Below are positions 36,583 through 46,619 of a stretch of 64,000 bases of DNA, piece by piece. The notes under the pieces are model-generated. The model did not search any database. It was given only the letters and a program-made list of their open reading frames with translations, and was not told where the DNA came from. Positions within the stretch are counted from its first letter, which is position 1. Each line of letters opens with the position of its first letter. The position numbers and the translations under genes were made by a program. The DNA is from Psychrobacter luti (GTDB lineage: Bacteria > Pseudomonadota > Gammaproteobacteria > Pseudomonadales > Moraxellaceae): positions 62,001-126,000 of the forward strand of contig NZ_JACHXL010000004.1 of the NCBI RefSeq assembly GCF_014192115.1. The letters run 5' to 3'.

Positions 36583-36957
36583 ATGAGTATCCGCCAATCA
36601 GATGTATCGGCTCTACTTAATGGTTTGAATAAAAAAGCCATTGGATTCAATGATGTCATCAGCTTTATTGATGATTTTTATCGCTATGCGCCCGCGCCTT
36701 TTGTGAATGGCATGCAGCATAACGCGGCTGGCGAAAACGAAGGCAGCGCCAAGATTTTTGGCTTTGCCAAGCACCATGGTTTAAATCAATTAGACACGCT
36801 AAAGCTGTTCGGTGAGCATTATGCCAAGGTTCAAGCGACCCCTAAGGGTACAGACCATGCCAATATTCGCAACTTTTTACATTGGGGCTGGCAAGGGTTT
36901 TTGATGGAAAAAAATCCATTAACGCCGCGTCCAAGTGTTGATACCAGCGCGCTATAG
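36583..36957 (+). CDS. HopJ family protein
   Basis: A 124-aa protein matching the HopJ family by APAPFVNGMQHNAAGENEGS, KIFGFAKHHGL, LKLFGEHYAKV and NIRNFLHWGWQGFLMEKNP. The family name comes from Pseudomonas syringae type III effectors, but homologues are widespread in free-living Gammaproteobacteria without that system, so effector function is not implied. It is soluble, without a signal peptide. It follows csrA after 92 bases. Confidence 0.85.
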   Translation: MSIRQSDVSALLNGLNKKAIGFNDVISFIDDFYRYAPAPFVNGMQHNAAGENEGSAKIFGFAKHHGLNQLDTLKLFGEHYAKVQATPKGTDHANIRNFLHWGWQGFLMEKNPLTPRPSVDTSAL

Positions 36958-36991
36958 TGATGTAGCTATGTAGTAATGCAATATTGATACA

Positions 36992-37028
36992 TAAAAAAGC
37001 CACGCTATGATGATAGCGTGGCTTTTTT
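36992..37028. terminator. Bidirectional terminator between hopJ-like and yeaC-like genes
   Basis: AGCCACGCTAT...ATAGCGTGGCT with A-run left and TTTTTT right; the genes are convergent. Confidence 0.88.
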
Positions 37029-37066
37029 ATGTGCATGAATTTTTATTATAAAATTTATCCATCAAC

Positions 37067-37378
37067 CTATTTATCGCGGAATTTAACTGGCTGCACTGCA
37101 CCTTTAGGATTGGGCATATTGGGATAATGATGCTCGTGTTCGACATCACATTCAGCGCCCACAATAGAGCCATCTTCTTTTACAGGTTTATGGATATAAC
37201 CGGTACGCTCGGCTGGCGGAAGATGCTCATGCTCCCAAACCATCACTGCTTGCATACAAGTTTCGCGCTGCTCAGGTGTAAGTTTACGACCATCGGGCCA
37301 TTTACCTATCTCAATCGCTAGACGGAATTGATCGACCACTTCTGGCGTGACACTTGCTAATATCGTTTGTTTGTCCAT
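37067..37378 (-). CDS. YeaC/DUF1315 family protein
   Basis: A 103-aa soluble protein. The N-terminal part VTPEVVDQFRLAIEIGKWPDGRKLTPEQRE is close to E. coli YeaC; the His-rich end (EHEHHYP) may bind metal. Function is unknown. It lies 70 bases from the nadK stop on the same strand and may be cotranscribed after it. Confidence 0.8.
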   Translation of the reverse strand: MDKQTILASVTPEVVDQFRLAIEIGKWPDGRKLTPEQRETCMQAVMVWEHEHLPPAERTGYIHKPVKEDGSIVGAECDVEHEHHYPNMPNPKGAVQPVKFRDK

Positions 37379-37448
37379 CGTACCTACTCTCCACTACTAT
37401 ATTTTATATAAAAGACCTTATCGAACAAGATTTTTATAATCGATGCGC

Positions 37449-38450
37449 TTATTCTTCTATAATATCATCATCAACATCCATACTGAATTCTTCGGCATGG
37501 ACGTTCCAGTGCAACTTGGTACGGCACGCTTCATAGAAATCAAACCCAGGTGGATGTAACAAGGTAAGCTTATCAGGATGCTTGCGAATATACAGACGCT
37601 GCTCTTGGTCGAGTGGTATGCTGGGCTTGCCATCGGCACTGACCATCGGCTGAGTCCGATTGTCTTCATGAATACGAATACAAATTTCACTCGTCCCACT
37701 CACCACAATCGGGCGACTAGACAAGGTGTGTGGGTGCATCGGCACCAAACAAATCGCATCCATACTCGGATGAATGATAGGTCCACCGCCAGAGAGTGCA
37801 TAAGCCGTTGAACCCGTTGGCGTTGCAACAATAAGACCATCACTATGCTGACGATAAACATCATGGCCATCAATTTTCATCTGAAAATCGATCATGTGTA
37901 CAGATTTACCCGCATGCAGTACCACATCATTGAGCGCCATGTCTTCATGAATAATCTTGCGACCTTCACGAATCTCCATGGTGAGCAAAAATCTATGATC
38001 TAATTGATAATCACCCATCAATACTTGGCGTAATTTAAAAGCGGCTTCATCAGGCTTCACATCGGCTAAAAAACCAAGGCGACCACGGTTAACCCCTAAT
38101 ACAGGGACACGGTAGCGTGCCAGTGCTTCAGCAGCATGTAATATCGAGCCATCACCACCGACGACAATGACCAAGTCACAAATCTCGCCAATTAAACTAC
38201 GCTTGACGATTTTGACGCGCTCAATCTCGGTAAGGTTTAACGTTGGTAAATTGGCCGTTTGTACATCCATAATCAATGTTAAATTCATATCATTGATGGT
38301 TTGGGCAATCTGTCCTAAACTTTGGGTAACGCTACGTTTTCCCGCGCGGCCCATCAGACCGATACGCCTGAAAGCAGGATTTTTGATAGCGTGGAACAGC
38401 TCTGACTCATGTAAATGCGGCAATCGGGCGGACTGCGCTGAGTTTTCCAT
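37449..38450 (-). CDS. nadK: NAD kinase
   Basis: It makes NADP from NAD with ATP or polyphosphate. The GGDGS motif in VVVGGDGSILHAA, GVNRGRLGFLAD and PTGSTAYALSGGGPI are present in order. The 333-aa length fits with an N-terminal extension of about 25 residues. It is divergent from the gene at 38761. Confidence 0.95.
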   Translation of the reverse strand: MENSAQSARLPHLHESELFHAIKNPAFRRIGLMGRAGKRSVTQSLGQIAQTINDMNLTLIMDVQTANLPTLNLTEIERVKIVKRSLIGEICDLVIVVGGDGSILHAAEALARYRVPVLGVNRGRLGFLADVKPDEAAFKLRQVLMGDYQLDHRFLLTMEIREGRKIIHEDMALNDVVLHAGKSVHMIDFQMKIDGHDVYRQHSDGLIVATPTGSTAYALSGGGPIIHPSMDAICLVPMHPHTLSSRPIVVSGTSEICIRIHEDNRTQPMVSADGKPSIPLDQEQRLYIRKHPDKLTLLHPPGFDFYEACRTKLHWNVHAEEFSMDVDDDIIEE

Positions 38451-38760
38451 AAAACGACTCGGCTTAACGGTAAAGTACAGGGCAATGATAGCGAGAAAAC
38501 AGCGCTTAGACTAGCATGTTTATCAATTATCGTTGTTAACTGTCGTAATCGCCCCCATATATCTTCTATCATATGCCACTTTTAGGCGTACTTTTTTAGC
38601 TACTCACTATCGCAACCTATTTCTACATACATTGGCGAATCACCGGCTCCATAGTCGCTGAGAGCCTTGTATGCTGTCACGCAAACACAGTTGACAATAA
38701 TAGCGGTTTTGCTAAAGTAGCTAACATCTAAATTATTTATATTTTATTAAGGACATTTTT
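38451..38760. other. 310-base divergent intergenic region
   Basis: Between nadK and the YccA-type gene. There are A/T-rich parts before the 38761 start (TTATTAAGGAC holds its ribosome site AAGGA), but no other clear element. Confidence 0.35.
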
Positions 38761-39483
38761 ATGGCCAATCCTATTGTCAGTCGCGCAGAGCTTGCTATTG
38801 GCGGCGCGCCAATGACGGTCAAGGGCGTGATTCAAAAAACCAGTCTATTGCTTGGGCTATCGGCCATTACTGGTGTTGGATTTTTCTTTTATGCGTTAAT
38901 GGCAGGCCTCTCACAAGGTTTTATCACCATGGCAGCTTTTGGTAGTATGTTTGCCGCTTTTGGTCTTGCGATTTTTATCACTTTTAAACCACAAAAAGCC
39001 AAGACTTTTGCGGTGCCTTATGCTTTATTAGAAGGTATCTTTTTAGGCGGTATCTCGCTGTTCTTTATGCGCATGTACCCAAGCGTGCCAGTCACTGCGA
39101 TGTGTGCGACCTTCGTCACAGCAGCCGTGATGTTAGGTCTATATCGCTCAGGTTTGGTTAAAGTGACTGAAAAATTCCGCTCCATCGTCACCTCAGCATT
39201 GATTGCTATTATGCTGGTTTATGTGGCGCAGTGGGTACTGTCTTTAGCATTCGGCTCGAGCCTACCTTTCTTGTTTGAAGGTGGTGCTATCGCTATCGGT
39301 TTTAGTTTATTCGTGATTATTATCGCCTCTTTTACCCTGTTGTTAGACTTTGATAATATCGATCGCGGTGTGGCGATGGGCGTATCTGAAGACTATGAAT
39401 GGTTGTTTAGTATCGGTATCCTTGCAACACTGGTATGGATGTATATCGAATTTATGCGTCTGCTAAGCTACCTACAAGACTAA
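38761..39483 (+). CDS. BAX inhibitor-1/YccA-type membrane protein
   Basis: A 240-aa protein with about seven membrane helices; AAGGA lies 7 bases before the ATG. The end LLLDFDNIDRGV....EDYEWLFSIGI and LVWMYIEFMRLL is characteristic of this group. Members are pH-dependent calcium-leak-type proteins in some bacteria; in this organism the role is unknown. No operon partner. Confidence 0.85.
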   Translation: MANPIVSRAELAIGGAPMTVKGVIQKTSLLLGLSAITGVGFFFYALMAGLSQGFITMAAFGSMFAAFGLAIFITFKPQKAKTFAVPYALLEGIFLGGISLFFMRMYPSVPVTAMCATFVTAAVMLGLYRSGLVKVTEKFRSIVTSALIAIMLVYVAQWVLSLAFGSSLPFLFEGGAIAIGFSLFVIIIASFTLLLDFDNIDRGVAMGVSEDYEWLFSIGILATLVWMYIEFMRLLSYLQD

Positions 39484-39513
39484 TCTAAACACTATTTAGT
39501 AGTCATTTAAATT

Positions 39514-39546
39514 AAAAAACCGTCTTTTATAAAGGCGGTTTTTTTA
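39514..39546. terminator. Bidirectional terminator between convergent genes
   Basis: AACCGTCTTT/AAAGGCGGTT stem, A-run before and T-run after. Confidence 0.85.
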
Positions 39547-39593
39547 TGGGTAAGTTTTAAAGGTTTATTTAAATGGTTTTAAGCTGGTTTACA

Positions 39594-42422
39594 TTAAGCA
39601 CGCTTTAGACGCAGCGCATTTAATACCACAAACAATGAGCTTAATGACATGCCAATGGCAGCAAGCCAAGGTGGTACATAACCCAAAGCCGCCGGTATCA
39701 AGACACTACTGTTATAAATAAGCGCCCAGCGCAAGTTTTGCTTAATAATACGTTTGGTCTTATCAGCGATACGTTTCGCCGCAGTGATGGCTTCAATTTG
39801 ACCGTTCAATATGATACTGTCACTCGATACTTGCGCTAAGTCTGCCGCGCCTGCAATCGAGGTTGAAACATCGGCTGCTGCCAATACTGGCGCATCATTA
39901 ATACCATCGCCGACCATTAACACGACTGCGCCTTTTGCTTGCAGCGCTTGAATATGGTTGACTTTATCAGTTGGTGATAAACCGTTATGGGCAGCTTTCA
40001 TGCCTAAGTCCTCAGCCATTACCAAGGCTTGCGGGCTTGGGTCGCCAGTGAGCATTACAGGCTCAATACCGAGCTCTTTAAGAGTCTTAAGCATAGACGG
40101 GGCACTATCACGCACCTTATCGTTAAAGTAAAAACATGCCAGCACTTTCCATGCATTTGACTGACTATTTTGACAAGACAATACTACTGCCGAGCTGGCA
40201 CGATGAGCAACCAAATCAATGGTTAAATTATTATTGGCGTTTGCATCGTTATTTGTTTTATCCAAGGCAAAGTCTACGTGACCAATGCGATATAACACCC
40301 CATCAATCATCGCTTCAACTCCGCCTGCCGGATAATGCTGCAGTGCTTGCGTGGCTGGCAGGTGCAATTGATAAGCAGCAGTAAGCAGAGCGTGAGCAAT
40401 CGGATGGCGACTACCTACTTCGAGCGCGGCTGCAATGGCTAATATCTTGTCTTTTTTATCACTAGTATCGTTTATGCCTGTTACCACATCATTGGCAGTT
40501 ATTAACTCGATATTTAATAAATTGGGCTTACCATAAGTCAGCGTGCCGGTCTTATCAAACGCCACATGGGTAATCTCAGCAAGGGTTTGCAGCGTATGTC
40601 CACGCGTGGTTAAAAATCCATAACTTGCTAGTCGATTGGTCGATACAGTAAGCGCAATTGGTGTCGCTAAAGACAGCGCACAAGGACAAGTCGCGACCAA
40701 TACCGCCACCGTTGCCCAAATCGCTTGGCTTGGATCGACGATATACCAACCGATAAATACTAAAGCAGACAATACTAAAATCCGCGCCACAAACCAACGT
40801 GCCAGCTTATCTGCTTGCTGGGCAATTTTCGGCTTTTCACTCATGGCCCGGTTCATCAGCCTATCAATCAACCCGATTTGGCTGTCTTCTGGTAAAGCTG
40901 TGACCAACATCTCAAACGGTTGGCTGTCGTTTTGTGCGCCGCCAACGATATAATCGCCTTGGGTTTTGATGATTAAATCGCCCTCGCCTGTCAGTAGGCT
41001 TTGAGAAACCGTGGCGGTTGGGCTGAGCAAGACACCATCACTAATAATCTCAGAACCGGCCTCTACCATAATGATGTCACCCACTTGCAAACTGTGCGCG
41101 GTTACCATCTGTTTGTCTTTTTGCTTATTGTTTGGCGTATGTTCGGTTTTTGAGAGATTGGCGGGCGTATGAGTTGACTGCTGCCAGTCTTGAGCGATAC
41201 GCAAGGTCAACTGCTGGATATTGGCATCCATACTTTGCATAAAGTTGGGCATCGATTTTGCGACAGCGCTTGTGTCATTAGTCGCTAAATCGTTATTTGG
41301 GTTAGCAACTTGTTCAGTGTCATTATCATCAGGGGTTTCATTAAGCGCATTATGCTCTAGAAGCTGCAAGATACTCGCAGCTGCGTTTTTATCTTCAGCA
41401 ATTTTTTCTACCAAGACAGGCTCGACTACCACCAAATCATTGGCCATGGTGGCTGCTTTTAAGCGCGCATTATGCTCAATATAGCGCCCGGCCAATAAGA
41501 AGAAAATAAACATACTGACCGAATCATAGTATGTCTCTCCTTGCCCAGTAATAGTGGCGTAGAGACTGGCAAAGAACGTCACCACTAAGGCAATACTAAC
41601 GGGCACATCCATATTAACTTGACGGGCACGAATCGCTGACCAAGCTGAAGTAAAAAACGGCACGCCCGCATAAAAGAATACCGGAGTACTCACAAACAAC
41701 GATACCCAACGTAGAAAGTCACGTTGGAAGATCAGCATGTCGCTATATTCACCAAAATACATCGCGACCGCATACATCATCGCTTGCATCGAGCCGAGCG
41801 CAGCGATACCTAGACGCAACAGCATCTGACTGTTATGACGTGCCAGCATGGCTTCGTGCGTATCTTGCCGATAAGGCTTGGCTTCGTAGCCGATTTCGTT
41901 GATAACCGCAAGAATACGACTAATCGGTAGCTTATCTTCGTTCCAAATCACCCGCATACGCTGATTGGTTAAATTCACCTGACATTGACTGATGCCATCT
42001 AACTCATGTAAGCGCGACTCAATCAGCCAAGTACAAGCAGCACAGCGCAGATTATTGACCGACAGTTCGGCTACCGACATGCCATCTTGTGCATAGACAA
42101 ACTGTGCCTTTATCTCGTCGTGATCATAAGCTTCGAGGCGAGTCAGCTGGGTGGGCAAACTTGCCGTACGGTTAATCTCTGAGCGGTCAAGGTAATATTG
42201 TTCAAGTCCCGCTTCGACAATACTTTGCGCGGCCAACTGGCAGCCCATACAGCACATCTCACGTGACTGACCTAATATTTCAGCATGAAACGGCGGCTGC
42301 GGCACAGGATCACCGCAATGAAAACAGTGACCAGCAAGCGGCAGCACCAAACCCTCAGTAATCGAGCGATCTTGATAATGACGGTTGCTGCTTGATGGCA
42401 TTGATGAAGGAACACTGGACAT
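39594..42422 (-). CDS. CcoI/FixI-like copper-translocating P1B-type ATPase
   Basis: A 942-aa enzyme. The N-terminus has a Cys cluster (C33, C36, C57, C58, C61: CFHCGD, CCMGC). A heavy-metal domain follows with CAAC at 127-130, then about eight membrane helices with CPC in VATCPCALS near 576. The phosphorylation motif DKTGT is near 622, with GDPSPQ and GDGINDAP in the C-terminal part. The N-terminal Cys cluster with a single HMA is the FixI/CcoI pattern, needed for cbb3 oxidase copper. No cco genes are near, so the copper role could be general. A 100-residue Asn/Thr/Gln-rich insert precedes the actuator domain. Confidence 0.9.
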   Translation of the reverse strand: MSSVPSSMPSSSNRHYQDRSITEGLVLPLAGHCFHCGDPVPQPPFHAEILGQSREMCCMGCQLAAQSIVEAGLEQYYLDRSEINRTASLPTQLTRLEAYDHDEIKAQFVYAQDGMSVAELSVNNLRCAACTWLIESRLHELDGISQCQVNLTNQRMRVIWNEDKLPISRILAVINEIGYEAKPYRQDTHEAMLARHNSQMLLRLGIAALGSMQAMMYAVAMYFGEYSDMLIFQRDFLRWVSLFVSTPVFFYAGVPFFTSAWSAIRARQVNMDVPVSIALVVTFFASLYATITGQGETYYDSVSMFIFFLLAGRYIEHNARLKAATMANDLVVVEPVLVEKIAEDKNAAASILQLLEHNALNETPDDNDTEQVANPNNDLATNDTSAVAKSMPNFMQSMDANIQQLTLRIAQDWQQSTHTPANLSKTEHTPNNKQKDKQMVTAHSLQVGDIIMVEAGSEIISDGVLLSPTATVSQSLLTGEGDLIIKTQGDYIVGGAQNDSQPFEMLVTALPEDSQIGLIDRLMNRAMSEKPKIAQQADKLARWFVARILVLSALVFIGWYIVDPSQAIWATVAVLVATCPCALSLATPIALTVSTNRLASYGFLTTRGHTLQTLAEITHVAFDKTGTLTYGKPNLLNIELITANDVVTGINDTSDKKDKILAIAAALEVGSRHPIAHALLTAAYQLHLPATQALQHYPAGGVEAMIDGVLYRIGHVDFALDKTNNDANANNNLTIDLVAHRASSAVVLSCQNSQSNAWKVLACFYFNDKVRDSAPSMLKTLKELGIEPVMLTGDPSPQALVMAEDLGMKAAHNGLSPTDKVNHIQALQAKGAVVLMVGDGINDAPVLAAADVSTSIAGAADLAQVSSDSIILNGQIEAITAAKRIADKTKRIIKQNLRWALIYNSSVLIPAALGYVPPWLAAIGMSLSSLFVVLNALRLKRA

Positions 42423-42442
42423 AATCGCGCTTATTTCCTTTC

Positions 42443-42484
42443 GACAAGTTTACTTACAGCCGACTGGCCTTTAGTAAACTTGTC
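42443..42484 (-). promoter_or_regulatory. Leader hairpin of the copper ATPase
   Basis: Perfect 12-bp arms GACAAGTTTACT and AGTAAACTTGTC, 18 bases apart, with an inner GCC/GGC pair. It lies 20 bases upstream of the start codon; the ribosome site AAGGA (42433-42440 region) follows immediately. No T-run follows on either strand. Confidence 0.55.
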
Positions 42485-43050
42485 ATGATTAACTAGAATC
42501 AATCCCTATGTAAAAAAGCTGCTTAGCATGAACTTTATTTCAAATAGCTAGATTAAATAATACTGCTTCTTAACATTGTGTTTTGATACAGCTGCTTTAC
42601 ATAGATATTGGCATGACTGGCATAAATAAAATCTCGAACAAAAACGATAACGACTCTTCGGCAGCATTAATAGCATTAATAAAAAGCATCATAAAACAAA
42701 TAGTGGGAAAAGCATGATGCCACTGCTTTAAACGATATAAGTAACATAAATGGTAAATTGCTGGCTTAGTTAGTACTGGTAATAAGATTTATATGGCATC
42801 AATAAGCTCTATTAAAAGAGTCTAAAGCTTGCGTAAAAACCTATTAATATACAATTAAGTATTAAGATAACTATTATACTATAAGCAGGTGCGCTAAGCA
42901 GCATAACCCTTCATTGCCGCATCTCAATGTATCAAAACCACGTATAATGAATATCTAATGAACGCCCAATGAATGCGCGCGTTAACGATGATAGATTGAA
43001 AAAATTGTCAATTTGCGTCATTATGAGGCAGTTTTTTATCCCAGAATGGT
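42485..43050. other. 566-base intergenic region upstream of mrcB
   Basis: AT-rich and divergent between the ATPase and mrcB. It contains a short tandem AGCATTAAT word near 42665. No gene is supported. Confidence 0.35.
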
Positions 43051-45549
43051 GTGTCATCAGTGCAAAAATCTAATTCTAAGCAACCACAGTCCTCTAAGCC
43101 TGCTATCAATACGCTACCTTCACAGCAGCGCGGCATGGTGTTTAGTAGTATTTTATTAATTGTGATTATCGCCGGAATGGTGCTATTAGCGCTGTATTTG
43201 GTCAAACTTGATCGCACCATTACTCACAAGTTTGAGGGTAAACGCTGGGATATTCCCGCTAAAGTTTATTCGCAGCCGCTAGAGCTATATCAAGGCGCTA
43301 ACGTCGATACAGACACGATGAAAAAGTGGCTTGAGCTGCTCAATTATCAAAGCAGTAAGTCTTATGATCGTACAGGTACGTATCATAAATCTGGCAATAC
43401 CTACTTTATCCATACACGCGGCTTTACTTATAGTGCCAATGACGTTGATAAAGAGCAAGTCATCAAAATGACCATTGCTGGCAATAAGATTGAATCGGTA
43501 CAAAGTACCCAGCCGGCCAAAACTGGCATTATTCGTCTAGAGCCGGTCAATATCGGCGGGATTTATCCAGACAGCAACGAAGACCGTATGGTGGTGTCGC
43601 TAGACCAAGTACCGCAACCGCTGATTGACGCTCTAATCGCTACAGAAGACCGTGGATTTTATGAGCATAAAGGCGTATCAATACGTGGTATCGCCCGCGC
43701 CGTATTAAACAACTTTACCGGTGGTTCTCGGCAAGGCGGCTCGACCATCACCCAGCAGTTAATTAAAAACTTTTATCTAAATTCCGACCGTACCATGAAA
43801 CGCAAAGCCAATGAAGCTTTGATGGCGGTACTACTTGAGCTGCATTATAGTAAAGATGAGATTCTACAAACGTATTTAAACGAGATTTACTTGGGTCAAA
43901 ACGGCAACCGCTCTATCAATGGTTTTGGCCTTGCCTCGCAATTTTACTTTGATAAACCACTCAAAGAGCTGCGTTTAGACCAACAAGCACTGCTGGTCGG
44001 TATGGCAAAAGGACCGAGCGTTTATAATCCGCGTCGCCATCCAAACGATTCAAAAGCGCGTCGTAATACAGTACTAAGCAATATGTTGGCGGTCGGCTCG
44101 CTCAGTCAAGAAGATTACGATAAAGCCATCGAGCAACCACTTGGTGTCGTTGATAAACCCGTTGAAGGCAAAAGCCAGTTCCCTGATTTTCTAGATATTG
44201 TTAAGCGTGAATTAAATAAAGTTTATTACTCAGATGATCTGAAAAACGAAGGTCTGATTATCATCAGTACCTTAGATCCTATTGCCCAGTTAGCAGCCGA
44301 TAAAGCGGTTGAAAGAAAACTTGGTGAGCTGCGCCGTCGAGGTAGTAAGACCAAGGATTTACAAGGCGCTTTAGTCAGTGCAAACCCTGAAACAGGCGAG
44401 CTGGTGGCAGTAGTCGGTAGTGGCAGTGAATTTACGGGCTTCAACCGTGCTGTCGACGCCAAACGCCAAGTTGGTTCATTATTAAAGCCGATTATCTATA
44501 TGACGGCGCTTGAAAGCGGGCGCTATAATTTGGCAAGTTCGATTGATGATTCACCGATTACAGTCAATCTCAGCGATGGTAATGAGTGGAATCCTAGAAA
44601 CTACGACAACCGTGATCATGGTTACGTGCCATTTACTACCGCTTTGTCGCAATCTTATAATCATAGTGCGGTACGTTTAGGCATGGAATTTGGCGTTCCT
44701 ACTTTTGCCAAGCAATTGCAGCGTATGGGTATTAAAGAGAAAATTCCGCCTTATCCTTCGGCTTTATTAGGCTCGGTCAATCTTAGCCCGATGGATATGC
44801 TTGGGGTCTACCAAGTATTTGCTACCGGCGGTTTCCGCACACCTATCCATAGTATTCGTAGCGTGATTGATGATCGTGGGCGTATCTTGCAGCGTACAGG
44901 TCTAAATACCCAGCGTAGTATCCCGCCTGAGACCAATTTTCTGATTAACTATGCGCTACAAGACGTGGTCAAAAACGGCACGGCTAAACGCGTGCAATCC
45001 CTTGGCAGCAACTTGAACCTTGCTGGTAAAACTGGTACCACCAATGATTACCGTGATGCTTGGTTTGCCGGCTACAGTGGCAACTATGTTAGTGTGGTTT
45101 GGGTCGGTCGTGATGACAATAAACCTATTGGTTTGAGCGGCGGTAGTGGCGCTTTACCAGTCTGGGTCGATTATATGAATCGCCTAAAACTGACACCGGT
45201 GGCCCTGCCAGAACCTGAAGGTATTGAATGGTTGTGGCTTGAGAACAACTCAGGCAAGCTGTCTAATGAACGCTGTGCCGATGCACGCTACTTACCCGTT
45301 ATGTCAGCGCATCTACCAGAAGAGGCCAGCAGTTGTGCGCTAAGCTTATATCAGCAAGATCGTGCCCGCGAGCAGACACAGTGGCAAAATCAGCAAGGCT
45401 CTATCAATCAGCAGCGTCGCCGTGAAGGCTTAGACATACCTAATGGCGAAGCTGTTGATGCGGGTAACGATGAGAACAATGCTGAGCAAGAAGGCGAGGC
45501 AAGCAATCGTACCGATACTTGGTATGATCGTGCCGTTGAATGGTTCTAG
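43051..45549 (+). CDS. mrcB: Penicillin-binding protein 1B, bifunctional transglycosylase/transpeptidase
   Basis: It polymerises and crosslinks peptidoglycan in the periplasm. The start is GTG. Residues 30-51 are the membrane anchor. The UB2H-like region follows (about 65-165), then the GT51 domain with Glu199 in ATEDRGFYEHKG and GGSTITQQLIKNF at 229-241. The transpeptidase part has Ser476 (SLLK), Ser535-Tyr-Asn and Lys660-Thr-Gly. The tail is Gln/Arg/Glu-rich. It is followed after 30 bases by an LpoP-like lipoprotein gene, the known activator arrangement of Pseudomonas. Confidence 0.95.
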   Translation: MSSVQKSNSKQPQSSKPAINTLPSQQRGMVFSSILLIVIIAGMVLLALYLVKLDRTITHKFEGKRWDIPAKVYSQPLELYQGANVDTDTMKKWLELLNYQSSKSYDRTGTYHKSGNTYFIHTRGFTYSANDVDKEQVIKMTIAGNKIESVQSTQPAKTGIIRLEPVNIGGIYPDSNEDRMVVSLDQVPQPLIDALIATEDRGFYEHKGVSIRGIARAVLNNFTGGSRQGGSTITQQLIKNFYLNSDRTMKRKANEALMAVLLELHYSKDEILQTYLNEIYLGQNGNRSINGFGLASQFYFDKPLKELRLDQQALLVGMAKGPSVYNPRRHPNDSKARRNTVLSNMLAVGSLSQEDYDKAIEQPLGVVDKPVEGKSQFPDFLDIVKRELNKVYYSDDLKNEGLIIISTLDPIAQLAADKAVERKLGELRRRGSKTKDLQGALVSANPETGELVAVVGSGSEFTGFNRAVDAKRQVGSLLKPIIYMTALESGRYNLASSIDDSPITVNLSDGNEWNPRNYDNRDHGYVPFTTALSQSYNHSAVRLGMEFGVPTFAKQLQRMGIKEKIPPYPSALLGSVNLSPMDMLGVYQVFATGGFRTPIHSIRSVIDDRGRILQRTGLNTQRSIPPETNFLINYALQDVVKNGTAKRVQSLGSNLNLAGKTGTTNDYRDAWFAGYSGNYVSVVWVGRDDNKPIGLSGGSGALPVWVDYMNRLKLTPVALPEPEGIEWLWLENNSGKLSNERCADARYLPVMSAHLPEEASSCALSLYQQDRAREQTQWQNQQGSINQQRRREGLDIPNGEAVDAGNDENNAEQEGEASNRTDTWYDRAVEWF

Positions 45550-45579
45550 AGTTTTTAAAACTTAAAAAAGGGTTTTAAC

Positions 45580-46467
45580 ATGGCATTATTTATACAGCAA
45601 ACTGTCGCCGCTAAGCAGACTATCACTGCCCAAGCTACCACACAGACGAAACGTATCAATAGTATCTTTACGGTCAGCGCATTTATCGGTATGTTGAGTT
45701 TAAGTGCCTGCCAGACGGCGCCAACGATGATAAAAACCTCTCCTGTGCAAACATTACCATCAACAACCACACAACCAATAAATAAGCAAAATACGGCGAA
45801 GCAACCAACAGTAGCGACTCAAGCACCTATTGTTAAAGAAAGCGCCAACAATGCAACCAGCCCTTATGAAAGCAATGACTATAAAGATGAGGGTTATAAA
45901 TACCCTATCGAGCCTTATACGCCGCCTGAACAATCTACAGCGACAAACCCATTAACCGAAGCAACCCCGGTTTACATACCGTCTGCGCAAAGTCCGATAA
46001 TCACTCAGCCTGATAGCTATGACGCCATAATCCTCACGCCTTCTCGTGAAGATTACATGATATCTGAGCCATCGATACCTTCTCATAATGAGCTATTGGA
46101 GCGGGCGCGGCAGAACTCACAGCAGCGCAGTCAACAAAGCACAGCGAATAACAGTAACTTGCCAGCCTTTCGTAACCTTATGCAAGTAGGTACAGGGCAA
46201 TTAAAAGCGGGTAATTTAAATGGTGCTGAAAGCAGCTTTACGCGCGCGCAGCGACTTGCACCCAAGTCATCAGCCGTCTATTTTTATTTGGGACAAGTAG
46301 CCCTTAAGAAAAACCAACCACGTAAAGCTGAAGCAATGGCTCGCCGTGGTCTGACGGTCTCTCAAGACAGTAGTCGCCGCCGCGCGCTGTGGCAGATTAT
46401 TTTGCAATCAGGACAAGCTCAAGGCAACGCCCGTGTAATAAAAGAAGCCAAACAAGCACTGCGCTAA
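45580..46467 (+). CDS. LpoP-like TPR lipoprotein, probable PBP1B activator
   Basis: A 295-aa protein. The N-terminus has a hydrophobic stretch ending in LSLSAC (Cys near 44), a lipobox. A long Thr/Pro/Gln-rich disordered linker (about 50-195) reaches to two TPR units near the C-terminus (GQLKAGNLNGAESSFTRAQR, AVYFYLGQVALKKNQPRKAE). In Pseudomonas, LpoP is a TPR lipoprotein encoded next to mrcB (ponB) that activates PBP1B. Adjacent position and the architecture support the same role here; it was not compared residue by residue. The N-terminal 25 residues before the signal are unusual, and the start could be later. Confidence 0.7.
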   Translation: MALFIQQTVAAKQTITAQATTQTKRINSIFTVSAFIGMLSLSACQTAPTMIKTSPVQTLPSTTTQPINKQNTAKQPTVATQAPIVKESANNATSPYESNDYKDEGYKYPIEPYTPPEQSTATNPLTEATPVYIPSAQSPIITQPDSYDAIILTPSREDYMISEPSIPSHNELLERARQNSQQRSQQSTANNSNLPAFRNLMQVGTGQLKAGNLNGAESSFTRAQRLAPKSSAVYFYLGQVALKKNQPRKAEAMARRGLTVSQDSSRRRALWQIILQSGQAQGNARVIKEAKQALR

Positions 46468-46493
46468 TAACACACGCCCTCGTATTTACCATG

Positions 46494-46546
46494 ACGACTG
46501 ACTATATAAGCGCTAAAATAGGTTTATATAGTTAGTCGTTAATTTT
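46494..46546 (+). terminator. Terminator after the lpoP-like gene
   Basis: 16-bp arms (ACGACTGACTATATAA and its near-exact complement) followed by TTAATTTTTT. Confidence 0.85.
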
Positions 46547-46619
46547 TTATCCCGTTTAATGATTGCTTTCTTACGCCCCTTTCATTATCCATTTTTAATT
46601 TAACATTAAGGTAACCCTT

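Noticed and set aside
36583..36957. Type III secretion effector, suggested by the HopJ name
   Set aside because: The family is widespread in bacteria without type III secretion, and no secretion genes are in the window.
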